A stretch of 31,357 bases of DNA from the IMG/VR virus record IMGVR_UViG_3300008266_001284, positions 1 to 31,357 of that record; one strand, written 5' to 3'. The stretch comes from a virus. The position numbers and the translations under genes are program-made. Positions 7,289 through 17,035 of the stretch are shown here, in pieces. Position 1 is the stretch's first letter. Each line of letters opens with the position of its first letter. The notes under the pieces were generated by a model. The model had not been told where the DNA came from, did not search any database, and was given only the letters and a program-made list of their open reading frames with translations.

Positions 7289-9069
7289 TGGCGGAGCAGA
7301 TCGTCCAGATCCGCTCCGCGCCGGGCATCAAGCGCGACGGCACCAAGTTCGAGGGCGACCAGTATGTCGACGGCTCGTGGGTGCGCTTCCAGCGCGGCTT
7401 GCCGAGAAAGATCGGCGGCTATCGCTCGATCAACAAGTACATCGAAGGCGTCCCCCGCGCTATCAACGAATACTCGCAGGACAGTTTGACGTACCTGCAC
7501 TTGGGCTCGGCCAACCTCGTCGAGCGCCTCTACATTGACGGCTCGTTCAACACGAGCGTCGTCACCGACCGGACGCCCACGACCGGCTTCACGACGAACG
7601 CAGGGAACATGTGGCAGTTTGCCGTGGCCTACGACACGACGAACGGCAACCAAATCGTCGCGCAGGTCGCGCCGAACCTTGGCTGCATCTGCAACAGCAC
7701 GGGCGGAGAGGTGTTCACGGGTGACCTGCTCGGCACCGCCGCGCTGACGGCTGTGCCCGCGCTGAACAAGCCCGCCAACTTCAGCGCTACGGGCGGCGTC
7801 GTGTCTCTCGCCCCGTACACCTTCGTCTACGGCAACGACGGCTACGTGGCGTGGTCTGTACCCAACGCGCCGGACGACTATGTCAGCTCGGGCGCGGGCA
7901 ATGCCTACGTGACGTCGCAGAAGATTGTGAAAGCCATGCCCCTGCGCGGCGGCCCCGGCAACAGCCCGTCCGGCCTCTTCTGGTCGGCGGACGCCCTCGT
8001 GCGTGCGAGCTACGTCGGCGGAACGGCCACCTTCCAGTTCGACACGATCAGCACGCAGACGTCGATCCTCTCGGCCAACTGCGTCATCGAGTACGACGGC
8101 ATCTTCTACTGGGTTGGCACCGACCGCTTCCTGATGTTCAACGGCGTTGTCCGCGAGATCCCGAACAACCTCAACCTGAACTTCTTCTTCGACAACCTCA
8201 ACGTCGCCCAGCGCCAGAAGGTGTTCGCCGTCAAGGTGCCTCGCTTCGGCGAAATCTGGTGGTGCTTCCCGAAGGACGACAGCGAGGAGCCGAACCACGC
8301 CGTCATCTACAACGTGCGCGAAGACACGTGGTACGACACGCCGCTACCCAACGGCGGGCGCGGCGCTGGCATTTTCCCGACCGTGTTCAACCGCCCCATC
8401 ATGACGGGCGTCACGCCGCAGAACTTCACCGCGACCGCCGTCTCGGTCAACGCAGGCGGCACGGGCTACACGGCAGGCGACACGCTCACCGTGACCGGAG
8501 GCACCGGCAGCATCCTCGCCGAGCTGACTGTCAGCACGGTGAACGGGAGCGGAGTGATCACGGGCGTGAGCATCTCAAATGCGGGCCTCTACACCACTAA
8601 GCCGACGAACCCTGTCAGCGTCTCGGGTGGCACGGGCAGCAACGCCACGTTCAACCTGACCTTCGTGCGGCCATATAAGCTGTGGGTTCACGAAACCGGC
8701 ACGGACGAGATCGACGGCGCGAACATGCAGCCCATCCCCTCCTTCTTCGAGACGGGCGATATGTCGCTGCCCGCGATGGGCACCGCCAACCGCGCCCTGC
8801 AGGTGCTGATGGTCGAGCCGGACTTCGTGCAGAGCGGCGACATGACGCTGCAAGTCATCGGTCGCGCGAACGCACGAGCGCAGGAAGTGGCTGGTCCGAT
8901 CATGACGTTCCCCGACGTGGCTACGACGCCGCAGGAGCAGGTCGTCTTCCTGAAAGAGCAGCGCCGCGAACTGCGCTTCCGCTTCACGAGCAACACGATC
9001 GGGGGCGATTATCAGATGGGCCAAGTGCTGGCGCACGTGCAGCCCGGCGATGGTACGACGCTGGGATGA
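7288..9069 (+). CDS. Tail nozzle / DNA-stabilisation-like structural protein
   Basis: A 593-residue structural protein. The N-terminal motif APGIKRDGTKFEGDQYVDGS and the following WVRFQRGLPRKIGGYR are typical of a large protein found next to adaptors in short-tailed phages, usually annotated as nozzle or packaged-DNA stabilisation protein. The rest has repeated strands compatible with a beta-propeller (VLMVEPDFVQSGDMTLQVIG near the end). Residues about 382-455 are a Gly/Thr-rich insert with two short repeats (AGGTGYTAGDTLTVTGG) that looks like an added Ig-like or carbohydrate-contact domain. Nozzle is the best guess from position and signature; no enzymatic motif is seen. Confidence 0.75.
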   Translation: MAEQIVQIRSAPGIKRDGTKFEGDQYVDGSWVRFQRGLPRKIGGYRSINKYIEGVPRAINEYSQDSLTYLHLGSANLVERLYIDGSFNTSVVTDRTPTTGFTTNAGNMWQFAVAYDTTNGNQIVAQVAPNLGCICNSTGGEVFTGDLLGTAALTAVPALNKPANFSATGGVVSLAPYTFVYGNDGYVAWSVPNAPDDYVSSGAGNAYVTSQKIVKAMPLRGGPGNSPSGLFWSADALVRASYVGGTATFQFDTISTQTSILSANCVIEYDGIFYWVGTDRFLMFNGVVREIPNNLNLNFFFDNLNVAQRQKVFAVKVPRFGEIWWCFPKDDSEEPNHAVIYNVREDTWYDTPLPNGGRGAGIFPTVFNRPIMTGVTPQNFTATAVSVNAGGTGYTAGDTLTVTGGTGSILAELTVSTVNGSGVITGVSISNAGLYTTKPTNPVSVSGGTGSNATFNLTFVRPYKLWVHETGTDEIDGANMQPIPSFFETGDMSLPAMGTANRALQVLMVEPDFVQSGDMTLQVIGRANARAQEVAGPIMTFPDVATTPQEQVVFLKEQRRELRFRFTSNTIGGDYQMGQVLAHVQPGDGTTLG

Positions 9070-9299
9070 TCGATCCCCGTGGAATGACTTGGCAAGACTG
9101 GGCTGCTTCGGTTATACTGTCCGTCGGCGACGCTTGGTCTTTCGGTACGCCCCCGGAAGAGCCGAGGTGGCGCGATTGGGCAGTGGGACTTGTACGCGCG
9201 TCTCCCTTTACGCAGCGCACCCTTCCTGATCCTTACCAGTTTTCGGATTGGCGCGAGTGGGCGATGCGCAGCTATCCGATGCTTGAGGACGTAAGTTGA
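9066..9299 (+). CDS. Trp-rich small protein with triple WxxWA repeat
   Basis: A 77-residue protein, from an ATG that overlaps the previous stop (ATGA) to a stop that overlaps the next ATG. It contains three spaced copies of a Trp-(Gln/Arg)-(Asp/Glu)-Trp-Ala unit: TWQDWA at 9-13, RWRDWA and DWREWA, each followed by a short hydrophobic run. I do not know a named family, but small W-DWA proteins occur in phage virion operons. Probably a minor virion or assembly protein. Confidence 0.68.
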   Translation: MIDPRGMTWQDWAASVILSVGDAWSFGTPPEEPRWRDWAVGLVRASPFTQRTLPDPYQFSDWREWAMRSYPMLEDVS

Positions 9300-11521
9300 T
9301 GGTTAGGACGTACATTCCCGGTTTCTCCCAGATGCTCCTTAACTCGGGCTTGGACTTCCGCCCGGAGCTCACGGGCGGCGGCCCTGCGTACGTTGACATC
9401 CTGCCCGGCGCGATGCCCGAGCCTGCGGATTTCACGCCCGCTGCCCCGCCTCCGGTGGACGAATTCCAACAGCGGATCGCCCAAGCCGAAGAGCAGGCTC
9501 GTGCGCTGGCGCAAGTGCCGTCTATCCAGCCCTCGGCCCCGATGATCATGCAGGCCCGAGATGCCGCTGGGTTAAGCGTCGGAAACTTGGGCGGCATGGC
9601 GGCCCCCGCTCCGACGAATGCCGAGGGTGCTCCGCTTTTCGACCCGGAGTTCATGGCTAAGATGGCCGCGCTGGGGCAGGCACTCGGCCCCAACCCCCTA
9701 TTCATTGGCACCAATTTCGGCGGGATGCCCACGGAGCAGTCGCTCAACTTGCTGCGCGACCCTGCGACCGGGCTGATGGTGAACAAGAGCCGGACGGTGG
9801 AGCTAGACGACACGGGCCGCGTTGTCCGAGAAATCACGCCGGAAGGCTCGGTGCCGGGCGTGTATTTTACCGACAATCGCGGTATGCCCGCCACCAAAGG
9901 GCTGGGTAAGGGCGCGCGCTTTACGCCCCTCGACCCGAATGCGGTGTACACCGTCGTCAACCAGCGCACCGGCGAGGTTGTGTCGAAGGGCGTAGGCGCG
10001 GAAGGCATGAAGGCCGCCCAGCTTGCGACCCTTCAGTTGGGCAAAGATGGGCGCAAGGCCGACTGGGCGGTCGTGAAGACGGACCCCAGCACCGGCACGG
10101 CTAGCGCCGTCGCCAACGTCGACCCCCGCCAGTCCCCCCTCGGAAAGCTCGCCGACGTTGCGCTGCCGGTGGCCGGTGCGTTTGTCGCGGGTCCGTTGGG
10201 CGCCGCAGCCGGGTCGGGCCTTTCCAGCGTGGCACAAGGCCGCTCGCTAAAAGATACACTGATGCGCGCGGCGATCACGGGCGGGGCGACAGCGGGTTTT
10301 AGCGCACTAGGGGGCGCGCTCGGCCCCGTAACAGGTAGCACTGCGGGCGGTGCTGCGGGAAGCGCGGCGGGCGGTGCTGCGGGCGGTGCTGCGGGTGGCG
10401 CGCTCGGTTCGACCGTTGGCAACATTATCGTGACCCCAGCGGTGTCGAGTGTGCTCGGAAGCGCCCTTGGCTCCGCAGCCGGTGCCGCAGGCGGCAGCGC
10501 CCTTGGTTCTGTTTTGACCGGCGGAGCCGCGCCTAAGCCGACACAGCCGTCGCGACCCCAATCGTCCGTTGGGATCACGCCCGAGGGCAACCCGATTGTC
10601 GTGTCGGGATCGCGCATCCCAGCGAGCAACATCGTGACTGGCGCGCTGCCGGGGTTTGGCGCCGGTCTGCCCGCCGTGATGCCCGAAACTATCGGCGACC
10701 CGATTGACGTCGTCGAACGGCGGCCCGTTAAAGGCGAGTTCGATGCGGCTTTTCCGGTGGTGCCCGATGTCGGCACGATTACCAGCCCAGAGACTGAAAT
10801 CGTTGTTCGCCCGCAGCAACCCGCAAAAACTACGTTCGATGCCGCGCCCGTCGCGCCAATTCTGCCGGATCTCACCAAGACGCCAGTCGATGTCGTGGGG
10901 CCAGAAAAGAGCATCCTCGACAAGCTGAAAGAGAACCTCGGCGTCACCGACTACATGCGCCTCGCAGCCCTCGGCCTCGGCCTTGTGGGCGGCGGTGGCG
11001 GTAATCGCGGTGCCCTCTCGACCATCCCCGGCGGCCTATTTGGCGGCTCGGGCGTCTTCGGCGGGCGTCTGCCCGCTGCCACCCTCCCCGGCGCTTCGAC
11101 GGGCTTCGCGCCGCGCACTGCGGCTGAGCTGCGGCCCAAGACCACACAGGACTGGTATCGCTACGGCTACGGCCCCGAGCAGAGCTTCTTCAGCTACGTG
11201 CCGCAGGGCGAGGAAAACAAGAGCGAAGCCTTCACCGGCTACGCGCAGGGCGGCCTCAGCATGTCCGACGACAGCTACGCTGTGAACGGCCCCGGCACTG
11301 GGCGTAGCGACGAAATTCCGGCGCTGCTAAGTGACGGCGAATATGTTATAGACGCAGAAACCGTCGCCCTCCTCGGCGATGGATCTTCGAAGGCAGGGGC
11401 CGAGCGCTTGGATCAGCTTCGTGTAAAAATTCGCAAGGACAAGGGCCGCAAGCTCGCCAAGGGCGAGTTCAGCGTCAACGCCAAGCGCCCCGAACACTAT
11501 CTCAAGGGAGGCCGTGCGTAA
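9299..11521 (+). CDS. Large internal virion/ejection protein candidate
   Basis: A 740-residue protein. The centre (about 270-410) is a Gly/Ala-rich hydrophobic region with repeated GGAAGGAAGG and GSALGSAAGAAG steps, typical of glycine-zipper membrane-inserting segments in phage ejection proteins. The C-terminal 90 residues carry a motif recognised in many phages: YAQGGL, PGTGRSDEIPALLSDGEYVI, DAETVALLGDGSSKAGAERL and KRPEHYLKGGRA. The ATG at 9299 overlaps the preceding TGA. Lying after the nozzle, it fits a protein stored inside the capsid and ejected with DNA; the function is inferred. Confidence 0.72.
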   Translation: MVRTYIPGFSQMLLNSGLDFRPELTGGGPAYVDILPGAMPEPADFTPAAPPPVDEFQQRIAQAEEQARALAQVPSIQPSAPMIMQARDAAGLSVGNLGGMAAPAPTNAEGAPLFDPEFMAKMAALGQALGPNPLFIGTNFGGMPTEQSLNLLRDPATGLMVNKSRTVELDDTGRVVREITPEGSVPGVYFTDNRGMPATKGLGKGARFTPLDPNAVYTVVNQRTGEVVSKGVGAEGMKAAQLATLQLGKDGRKADWAVVKTDPSTGTASAVANVDPRQSPLGKLADVALPVAGAFVAGPLGAAAGSGLSSVAQGRSLKDTLMRAAITGGATAGFSALGGALGPVTGSTAGGAAGSAAGGAAGGAAGGALGSTVGNIIVTPAVSSVLGSALGSAAGAAGGSALGSVLTGGAAPKPTQPSRPQSSVGITPEGNPIVVSGSRIPASNIVTGALPGFGAGLPAVMPETIGDPIDVVERRPVKGEFDAAFPVVPDVGTITSPETEIVVRPQQPAKTTFDAAPVAPILPDLTKTPVDVVGPEKSILDKLKENLGVTDYMRLAALGLGLVGGGGGNRGALSTIPGGLFGGSGVFGGRLPAATLPGASTGFAPRTAAELRPKTTQDWYRYGYGPEQSFFSYVPQGEENKSEAFTGYAQGGLSMSDDSYAVNGPGTGRSDEIPALLSDGEYVIDAETVALLGDGSSKAGAERLDQLRVKIRKDKGRKLAKGEFSVNAKRPEHYLKGGRA
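10341..10402 (+). repeat. GC-rich short tandem repeat
   Basis: Imperfect copies of a 12-base GCGGGCGGTGCT-like unit encode the GGAAGGAAGG stretch of the ejection protein candidate. Likely prone to slippage. Confidence 0.75.
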
Positions 11522-12705
11522 TGGCTATCGCACCTACATCCGGCTTGAACGTCATGGACGCGGACATGCGCGGTTCGGCCATGATCAATCCGGCTGCCAC
11601 TTCGGAAACTTCGTTCCCCGACAGTGCGCAACCGAGCGGCGGCTTTAACATCGGCTCGTTCCTCACCGAGGGCGCCCAGATCCCGCAGGGCTCGGCTTTG
11701 AAGGCCGTGCAGAGCCAGACAGTGCTGCCCGAGTGGTACACCAACTATGCGATGGATTTGCTCGCCAATCAGCAGGCCCTCGCGCAGCGCCCCTTCCCTC
11801 TTGCGCCGATGCCGCGCGTAGCCGAGTTCTCGCCGACGCAGCAGCAGGGCTTCGCGATGACTGGGCAGGCCGCAGGCGCTTACCAGCCCACCCTCGGGCA
11901 GGCCACGCAGACCACGCAGCAGGCTCTCGGCGCGCCGGGCGGCCTCGCCACTGCGCAGCCCTACATCACGCAGGCCGGGCAGACGAGCGTCGCCAATATC
12001 GGCCAGTACATGAACCCCTTCCAAGAGCAGGTGGTCGATCGCATCGGCCAGCTTGCCGCTCGCAACCTCAGCGAGCGCATCCTGCCCGAGGTCGAGGGGC
12101 GCTACATCTCCGCCGGGCAGCTCGGCTTCGGTGGCCGTCAGCCGGGTCAGGCTGCGCCTTCGGGCCTACTTACCGACACGGCGCGCGCCATCCGCGACAC
12201 GCAGGAGGCCACCCTCGCGCAGCAGGCGCAGGCACTGCAGAGCGGCTACACCGAGGCTGGGCGCCTCGCTGGCACTGACCTCTCGCGCATCGCCGGTCTC
12301 GGCGAGACCGTGGGCGGTCTGGCTCGCGGCGACGTCACGCAGCAGCTCGCCGGTGCGCAGCAGCTCGCGGGTATGGGCGAGCAGGCGCAGCGGCTCGGCC
12401 TCACCGGCGCGGGCGCGCTGCAGCAGGTGGGCGGCGTGCAGCAGACGCAGGCTCAGCGCAACCTCGACGTGGCCTACGAGGACTTCCTCCGCCAGCAGGG
12501 CTACCCGCAGGAGCAGATCAACGCCATGCTCGCCACGTTCCAAGGCGTCGGCAAGGGCATCCCCACCGGCACGCAGGAGTTCGGCATCGTGCCGACCGGC
12601 GAGCAGGCGCAGTACAAGCCCTCTACGGCGGAGACCATCGGTGGCGGCCTCGCCACGCTGGCTGGCATCCTCGAGAAGGCCGGTGTCTTCGGCAAAGGGA
12701 AGTAA
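11521..12705 (+). CDS. Gln/Ala-rich virion protein, probably internal
   Basis: A 394-residue protein, very rich in Gln, Ala and Gly, largely helical with heptad-like spacing. Recognisable segments include LPEWYTNYAMDLLANQQALA, YMNPFQEQVVDRIGQLAARN and VEGRYISAGQLGFGGRQ. These occur in structural proteins of marine and freshwater short-tailed phages next to ejection proteins. No catalytic motif or signal peptide. ATG 11521 overlaps the preceding TAA by one base. Probably an internal virion or tail-tube lining protein. Confidence 0.7.
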   Translation: MAIAPTSGLNVMDADMRGSAMINPAATSETSFPDSAQPSGGFNIGSFLTEGAQIPQGSALKAVQSQTVLPEWYTNYAMDLLANQQALAQRPFPLAPMPRVAEFSPTQQQGFAMTGQAAGAYQPTLGQATQTTQQALGAPGGLATAQPYITQAGQTSVANIGQYMNPFQEQVVDRIGQLAARNLSERILPEVEGRYISAGQLGFGGRQPGQAAPSGLLTDTARAIRDTQEATLAQQAQALQSGYTEAGRLAGTDLSRIAGLGETVGGLARGDVTQQLAGAQQLAGMGEQAQRLGLTGAGALQQVGGVQQTQAQRNLDVAYEDFLRQQGYPQEQINAMLATFQGVGKGIPTGTQEFGIVPTGEQAQYKPSTAETIGGGLATLAGILEKAGVFGKGK

Positions 12706-12711
12706 GGCGAT

Positions 12712-13125
12712 ATGGACGAAGATCTCGAAACCGAAGAGCAGAGCGCCGAGCTTCCCGCCGAGGCGATGGACTTGCAGGCCCTCGCCGGGGCGAACCCCAC
12801 CCTCGCGCCGTTCATGTCGAAGTACTTCGGCGCGATGGAGAAGGAGAGCACCGCCCTGCAGCAGCAGGCCGCCAACCGTCAGAAACAGTTCGAGGCCGCC
12901 GAGGCAGCCATCCGCGAGAAGCGTTTCGGTGCTCCGACGACCAGCGAGCAGCTCTTCGCGCTCGGTGCCGCGCTGCTCGCCCCGCGTCGCTACACGGGTT
13001 TCGCCGGAACGCTCGACAAGATCGCCCCCGTCTTCGGGCGGATGGACCAGCTCCAGCGCAGCGCTGAGGCCCAACGCGCTGACGCGCTCGAGAAGCTCCG
13101 CCGCGAGTATCTCTTGGGCGCGTAG
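12712..13125 (+). CDS. Helical coiled-coil virion-associated protein
   Basis: A 137-residue acidic, helical protein. Residues 1-25 are very acidic, and residues 45-80 form a coiled coil (EKESTALQQQAANRQKQFEA). The segment FGAPTTSEQLFALGAALLAP and the following YTGFAGTLDKIAPVFGRMDQ resemble a conserved stretch in neighbours of phage internal proteins. It starts 6 bases after the previous gene. No named function. Confidence 0.65.
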   Translation: MDEDLETEEQSAELPAEAMDLQALAGANPTLAPFMSKYFGAMEKESTALQQQAANRQKQFEAAEAAIREKRFGAPTTSEQLFALGAALLAPRRYTGFAGTLDKIAPVFGRMDQLQRSAEAQRADALEKLRREYLLGA

Positions 13126-13133
13126 CGCGTCCG

Positions 13134-13856
13134 GTGGGTGTGCAGAAGGTTGGCGATAAGGTGGTAGCCGTGTCGCAAGAGCCCGATACGGGCGAATTTA
13201 CGCAAACCGTGTTGGGCGACATCCCCGAGCCGGTTAAGTCGCCCGTTCAGGTTTCGGGCGCGACATCTGGGGGCCAGCCGGTCTTCCGCGTCGGTGAGCG
13301 CTTCCAGCTCGCCGACGGCACGCCGGTCACGCGCTTCGATCCGAAGCAGGGCAAAACCCGCGAGCCCTCGGCGACCGAACTCCGTGAAATCATAAAGACA
13401 GAAGATCTCGTCAACGGACGCCTAAGCGGCATCCGCGCAGTGCAAGACGCGCTCGGCCTCAACCAGCAGGCTTACGATGGCTCTATCGCAGGCGTTCGCG
13501 TCAAGCTCGGGCAGCTCTTCAGCAGCGACGACCCGACTTACGTGGCATCAGAGCAGCTAGAGAACCTAGTCAAGAGCGGGGCGCTCGCCAACCTCAAGGC
13601 TACTTTCGGGGGCAACCCCACGGAAGGTGAACGCAAGGCGTTGATGGATCTGCAGGCCAACCTCGGCAAGCCCCGCGCTGTCCGAGAGAAGCTCTTGCGT
13701 CGCCTTTTGGAAGAGATGCAGATCGGGTTGAAAGATCAGACCTCGCGTCTTGATCGGCTCAAGGGCGGCGAGTATGGTCGCTACCAGCAGCCGTCTCCGG
13801 CCCCGAGGGGCGGGGGCCGCGTCATCCGCTACGACAAGAACGGGAACCGCATCTGA
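13134..13856 (+). CDS. Virion-associated protein, probable ejection-cluster member
   Basis: About 240 residues. The N-terminus has a small beta domain (GVQKVGDKVVAVSQEPDTGE, FRVGERFQLADGTPVTRF) and the C-terminal half is helical, with VRVKLGQLFSSDDPTYVASE and NPTEGERKALMDLQANLGKP, a motif I associate with phage internal virion proteins. It ends in a basic tail. The start is uncertain: GTG at 13134 or GTG at 13140, neither with a good binding site. The stop overlaps the next ATG. Function unknown. Confidence 0.65.
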   Translation: MGVQKVGDKVVAVSQEPDTGEFTQTVLGDIPEPVKSPVQVSGATSGGQPVFRVGERFQLADGTPVTRFDPKQGKTREPSATELREIIKTEDLVNGRLSGIRAVQDALGLNQQAYDGSIAGVRVKLGQLFSSDDPTYVASEQLENLVKSGALANLKATFGGNPTEGERKALMDLQANLGKPRAVREKLLRRLLEEMQIGLKDQTSRLDRLKGGEYGRYQQPSPAPRGGGRVIRYDKNGNRI

Positions 13857-16800
13857 TGGAACCGATCCAAGCGCGCCTCCCCGACGGCACCGTTCTGGAG
13901 TTCGAGGAAGGCACGCCCGACGAGGTTATCGATCGCGTCGTCAAGCAACACGTCTCCGGCGGCGCGTCGGCCCCGCAGCAAGCTGCGCCGCAGGAAGCCG
14001 GTGCGTTTGTTCCCAGTGAAGGCGGCGCGCCGAGCGAGGGGACTTACTACGACGTCCCCAGCACCGCAAATAAGGCGGGTTTCGAGAGCGCCCTTGCGGA
14101 GTATTACAAGTCTCTGCCCAAGGGCGTTCCGCCCGAAGAGGCGAAACTCGCAGAACTAGCCACGCGGTACGGCGTCGGCACCCCCAGCAACGTCCCTGAA
14201 ATCTTGAAGTTCTACGAGGACTACGGAACTCTTAACCCGCGCGTTGATATTAAAGGCCCCGGAAGCATGCCTCCGGCTCCGCCCGCGCAGGAAGAGATCG
14301 TAGGGACCGTCGAACCCGCAGGCGATTGGGCGCAGCGCGCCCGGGCGGTAGGCAAGGGTGTGCTGTTTGACTTCGCAGACGAGCTCGAGGCCGCAGGGCG
14401 CATGCTCGCGTCTGGAGAGCTCAGCAGCGACGAGTACTACCGCATCAAGAACCAGATCAACGCCGACTACAACCAGTGGGCTAAGGCCAACCCCGAAGAG
14501 GCTCTGGGCCTCGAGTTGGCTGGCGGCGTGGCTGGCACCTTTATCCCCGGCGTGGGTATCGTCGGGAAGGGTGTCCAGCTCGGTCGCGGGGCTGGTGTTT
14601 TTGCGCGAGGGGCGGTTGCTGGCGGCAGCACCGGCGCGCTGTCAGGCCTCGGGCAAGCTGAGACTACGGCGCTCAGCGACGTTGTCCCGAGCGTCCTTGA
14701 GCAGGCTACGATCGGCACCGCGTTCGGCGGCACGCTTGGCAAGGGCTTCGACATGCTGGGTCGGCGCATCGCGCCGGGGCGCGGCGCAGCGACGCCGGAG
14801 GAGCGGCGCGCTTCGGAAATCCTCCTTGATGCCACACAAGCAGGCGCCTCGCCGCAGCGCGCGGCTGGTGCAGCGCGCGCCGCGCAAGCTTCCGGCGTGC
14901 CGATGCCGTTCGGCATGGTCAGCGACGAGCTGGCCGCCCTTTCGGAGAAGGTCTTGGCTCGACCGGGCGCTCCGGGACGTGAATTGGCGCGGACCCTCGT
15001 GGGCACTCAGGCCGAGGCTGGCGAGCGCGTTGCGCAGCAGGCGAGGGAGGCCCTCCCCACAAGGCGTGATTTCTTCGACGAGCAGAACGCCATAACCCGG
15101 CGCCTGCGGCAGATCGGCGAGAAAGATTACCAGAAAGCCTACGCGGTGGGGACCGTTCGCGACCCGCAGATTGAGAGCATCATCAAGAACCCCGAGCTGT
15201 CCAGCATCTGGAAAGAGGCTCAGAGCCTCGCGCGCCTTGAGGGGCGCGAGCTGAACGTTAAAATGGAAGCCGTGTTCGACGAGGCGGGCGCCCTCGTGGG
15301 CGTGAAACCTACTCAAGACGCCATCCCCGACGTGCAGGCGCTGGACTACTTCAAGCGCGCCCTCGACGATCAAATCGACGCGGGCTTTCGTGGCAAGGCC
15401 TCGGGCGGCAAGAGCCGCGCGGCAGCCTTGCGCGACAGCATTCGCAAGCCCCTCATCACTCGCCTCGATGAGCTGGTCCCCGAGTACCGCGAGGCTCGCT
15501 CCAAGTACGCGGGCGACTTGGAAGTCCGCGAGGCCCTCGACTACGGGCGCGGCATGCTGTCGAAGAAGTTGCGACCGCAAGAGGTTCAGAAGACGCTTTC
15601 TGAGATGTCTGTGGCCGAGCGCGAAGCGGTCAAGACCGGCGCGTTGCAAGCGTTGCTGGAGCCGCTGGAAGACGCCAACCGTCGCGGCAACGTGGCGCAG
15701 CAGATCATCGGCGCTGGTGAGGGTGGAACATCCAAACTCGCCAAGCTGCGCAGCGTGATGGACCCCGCAGAGTACGATTTCTTCGAGACCGCGCTGCGCC
15801 TTGAGCGCGACCTTTACAACCGCGCATCGCGCGCCACGGGCGGCAGCCGCACGGTGCCCCTCGCGCAGGGCGTCGCGCAGATCGATGAGATGATCGGCGC
15901 TGGGCGGCTGGACGAGGCCGTCAATTTCATCCTAGCAGGGCCGCAGGGCCGCGCAACGGCACTCCTGCGGTGGGTCAACCGCCTCAACCCCAACCGCGAG
16001 TTTGGCGACAAGGTGTACGGCCTGCTCAGCAATGCCTTGCGGGCGCAGAGCCCCGATGAACTGGCCGACGTGCTCGGTATGCTCGCCCGCTCGGAGAGCT
16101 ACGCACGCGCCGTTGGCGCCGTGGGCGACATCGCCAGCCAGCGCGTCGCGCCTGCGGTCGGCGGTGTAGCCCCGTCTCTGATTGAGGATCGCGGCACCAA
16201 CCCTCCGCCTGCGCTGTCGATCGGCGGCGATGAAGCGGCTGCTGACGACACGGTCGCCGCAGCGCAAGCGGCACTCGACGCCCCGATAGCCGGTGAAGGC
16301 GAAGGCGCCGAAGAAAGCGAGCCCGAGGTTAGCACCATGACCGTCGACGGGCGCGAGGTAATCTACGACCCGACCGCAGGCCGCCACATCTTCACGGATA
16401 CCAACGAGTTTGTCGACGAGGTTCCTATGAAGCGCGGCGGCGCGGTGAAGGGCTACAAGGGGGGCGGTCTGCTCGACTACCTGCCGGACGCCGAAGACGT
16501 GACTGGTTTCGGTCGTTCCATCGCCGAGGGCGCCATGTTCGGCTACAATGACAACGCCGAGGCGCTTCTTCGCGCGCCGTTCGACAAAGAGGCCCGCAAG
16601 GACGAGCTTGATCGCATCCGCAGAGAGCAGATCAAGTACAAGCGAGACCACCCGTACTGGGCTGGCGGCGGGGAACTCGTAGGCAACGTCGCCGCCGCCT
16701 TCGTTCCGGGGACGCAGGGGCTTTCCGCCGCGCGCCTAGCCCGCATGGGTCCGAAGGCTCGTGCGGCGTACGAACTCGCGCTCGCTACGGGGCAAGGCGC

Positions 16801-17032
16801 GGCCTATGGTGGCGGCACGATGTACGACGACCCGGACAGCAAGCGCGATCCGTTGGCCGTTTTTGTGTCGGAGACGGCAGGGGGCATGCTCAGCTATCCC
16901 GCCAGTAGGGCGGCGGTAGCTGGTGGCCGCGCGCTGTCCCGCCGCGTGCCGCAGGGCGCGAAGGACTTTGTGACGCGCAAGGGCCGCGAGTTGGCCGGAA
17001 GCCTGAGCGTCCGGCGTCCTGCTCGGAGGTAA
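13856..17032 (+). CDS. Giant internal virion/ejection protein with internal duplication
   Basis: A 1058-residue protein, the largest in the window. It starts with DGTVLEFEEGTPDEVIDRVV, a short N-terminal module widespread on phage structural proteins. A helical/glycine-zipper module occurs twice, at about 163-290 (VLFDFADELEAAGRMLASGE, then LELAGGVAGTFIPGVGIVG) and again at about 885-990 (AMFGYNDNAEALLRAPFDKE, then GELVGNVAAAFVPGTQG). Between them lies a long soluble helical region and a flexible acidic linker. MKRGGAVKGYKGGGLLDY at about 860 is a short Gly motif also echoed in neighbouring proteins. Likely ejected with DNA and able to insert in the envelope; no transglycosylase or peptidase motif is seen. 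Confidence 0.72.
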   Translation: MEPIQARLPDGTVLEFEEGTPDEVIDRVVKQHVSGGASAPQQAAPQEAGAFVPSEGGAPSEGTYYDVPSTANKAGFESALAEYYKSLPKGVPPEEAKLAELATRYGVGTPSNVPEILKFYEDYGTLNPRVDIKGPGSMPPAPPAQEEIVGTVEPAGDWAQRARAVGKGVLFDFADELEAAGRMLASGELSSDEYYRIKNQINADYNQWAKANPEEALGLELAGGVAGTFIPGVGIVGKGVQLGRGAGVFARGAVAGGSTGALSGLGQAETTALSDVVPSVLEQATIGTAFGGTLGKGFDMLGRRIAPGRGAATPEERRASEILLDATQAGASPQRAAGAARAAQASGVPMPFGMVSDELAALSEKVLARPGAPGRELARTLVGTQAEAGERVAQQAREALPTRRDFFDEQNAITRRLRQIGEKDYQKAYAVGTVRDPQIESIIKNPELSSIWKEAQSLARLEGRELNVKMEAVFDEAGALVGVKPTQDAIPDVQALDYFKRALDDQIDAGFRGKASGGKSRAAALRDSIRKPLITRLDELVPEYREARSKYAGDLEVREALDYGRGMLSKKLRPQEVQKTLSEMSVAEREAVKTGALQALLEPLEDANRRGNVAQQIIGAGEGGTSKLAKLRSVMDPAEYDFFETALRLERDLYNRASRATGGSRTVPLAQGVAQIDEMIGAGRLDEAVNFILAGPQGRATALLRWVNRLNPNREFGDKVYGLLSNALRAQSPDELADVLGMLARSESYARAVGAVGDIASQRVAPAVGGVAPSLIEDRGTNPPPALSIGGDEAAADDTVAAAQAALDAPIAGEGEGAEESEPEVSTMTVDGREVIYDPTAGRHIFTDTNEFVDEVPMKRGGAVKGYKGGGLLDYLPDAEDVTGFGRSIAEGAMFGYNDNAEALLRAPFDKEARKDELDRIRREQIKYKRDHPYWAGGGELVGNVAAAFVPGTQGLSAARLARMGPKARAAYELALATGQGAAYGGGTMYDDPDSKRDPLAVFVSETAGGMLSYPASRAAVAGGRALSRRVPQGAKDFVTRKGRELAGSLSVRRPARR

Positions 17033-17035
17033 ATT

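Noticed and set aside
12053-13159. A 368-codon + strand frame across the 11521 and 12712 genes
   Set aside because: Arg/Ser-rich composition is typical of an out-of-frame reading, and it cuts across two well-supported genes.
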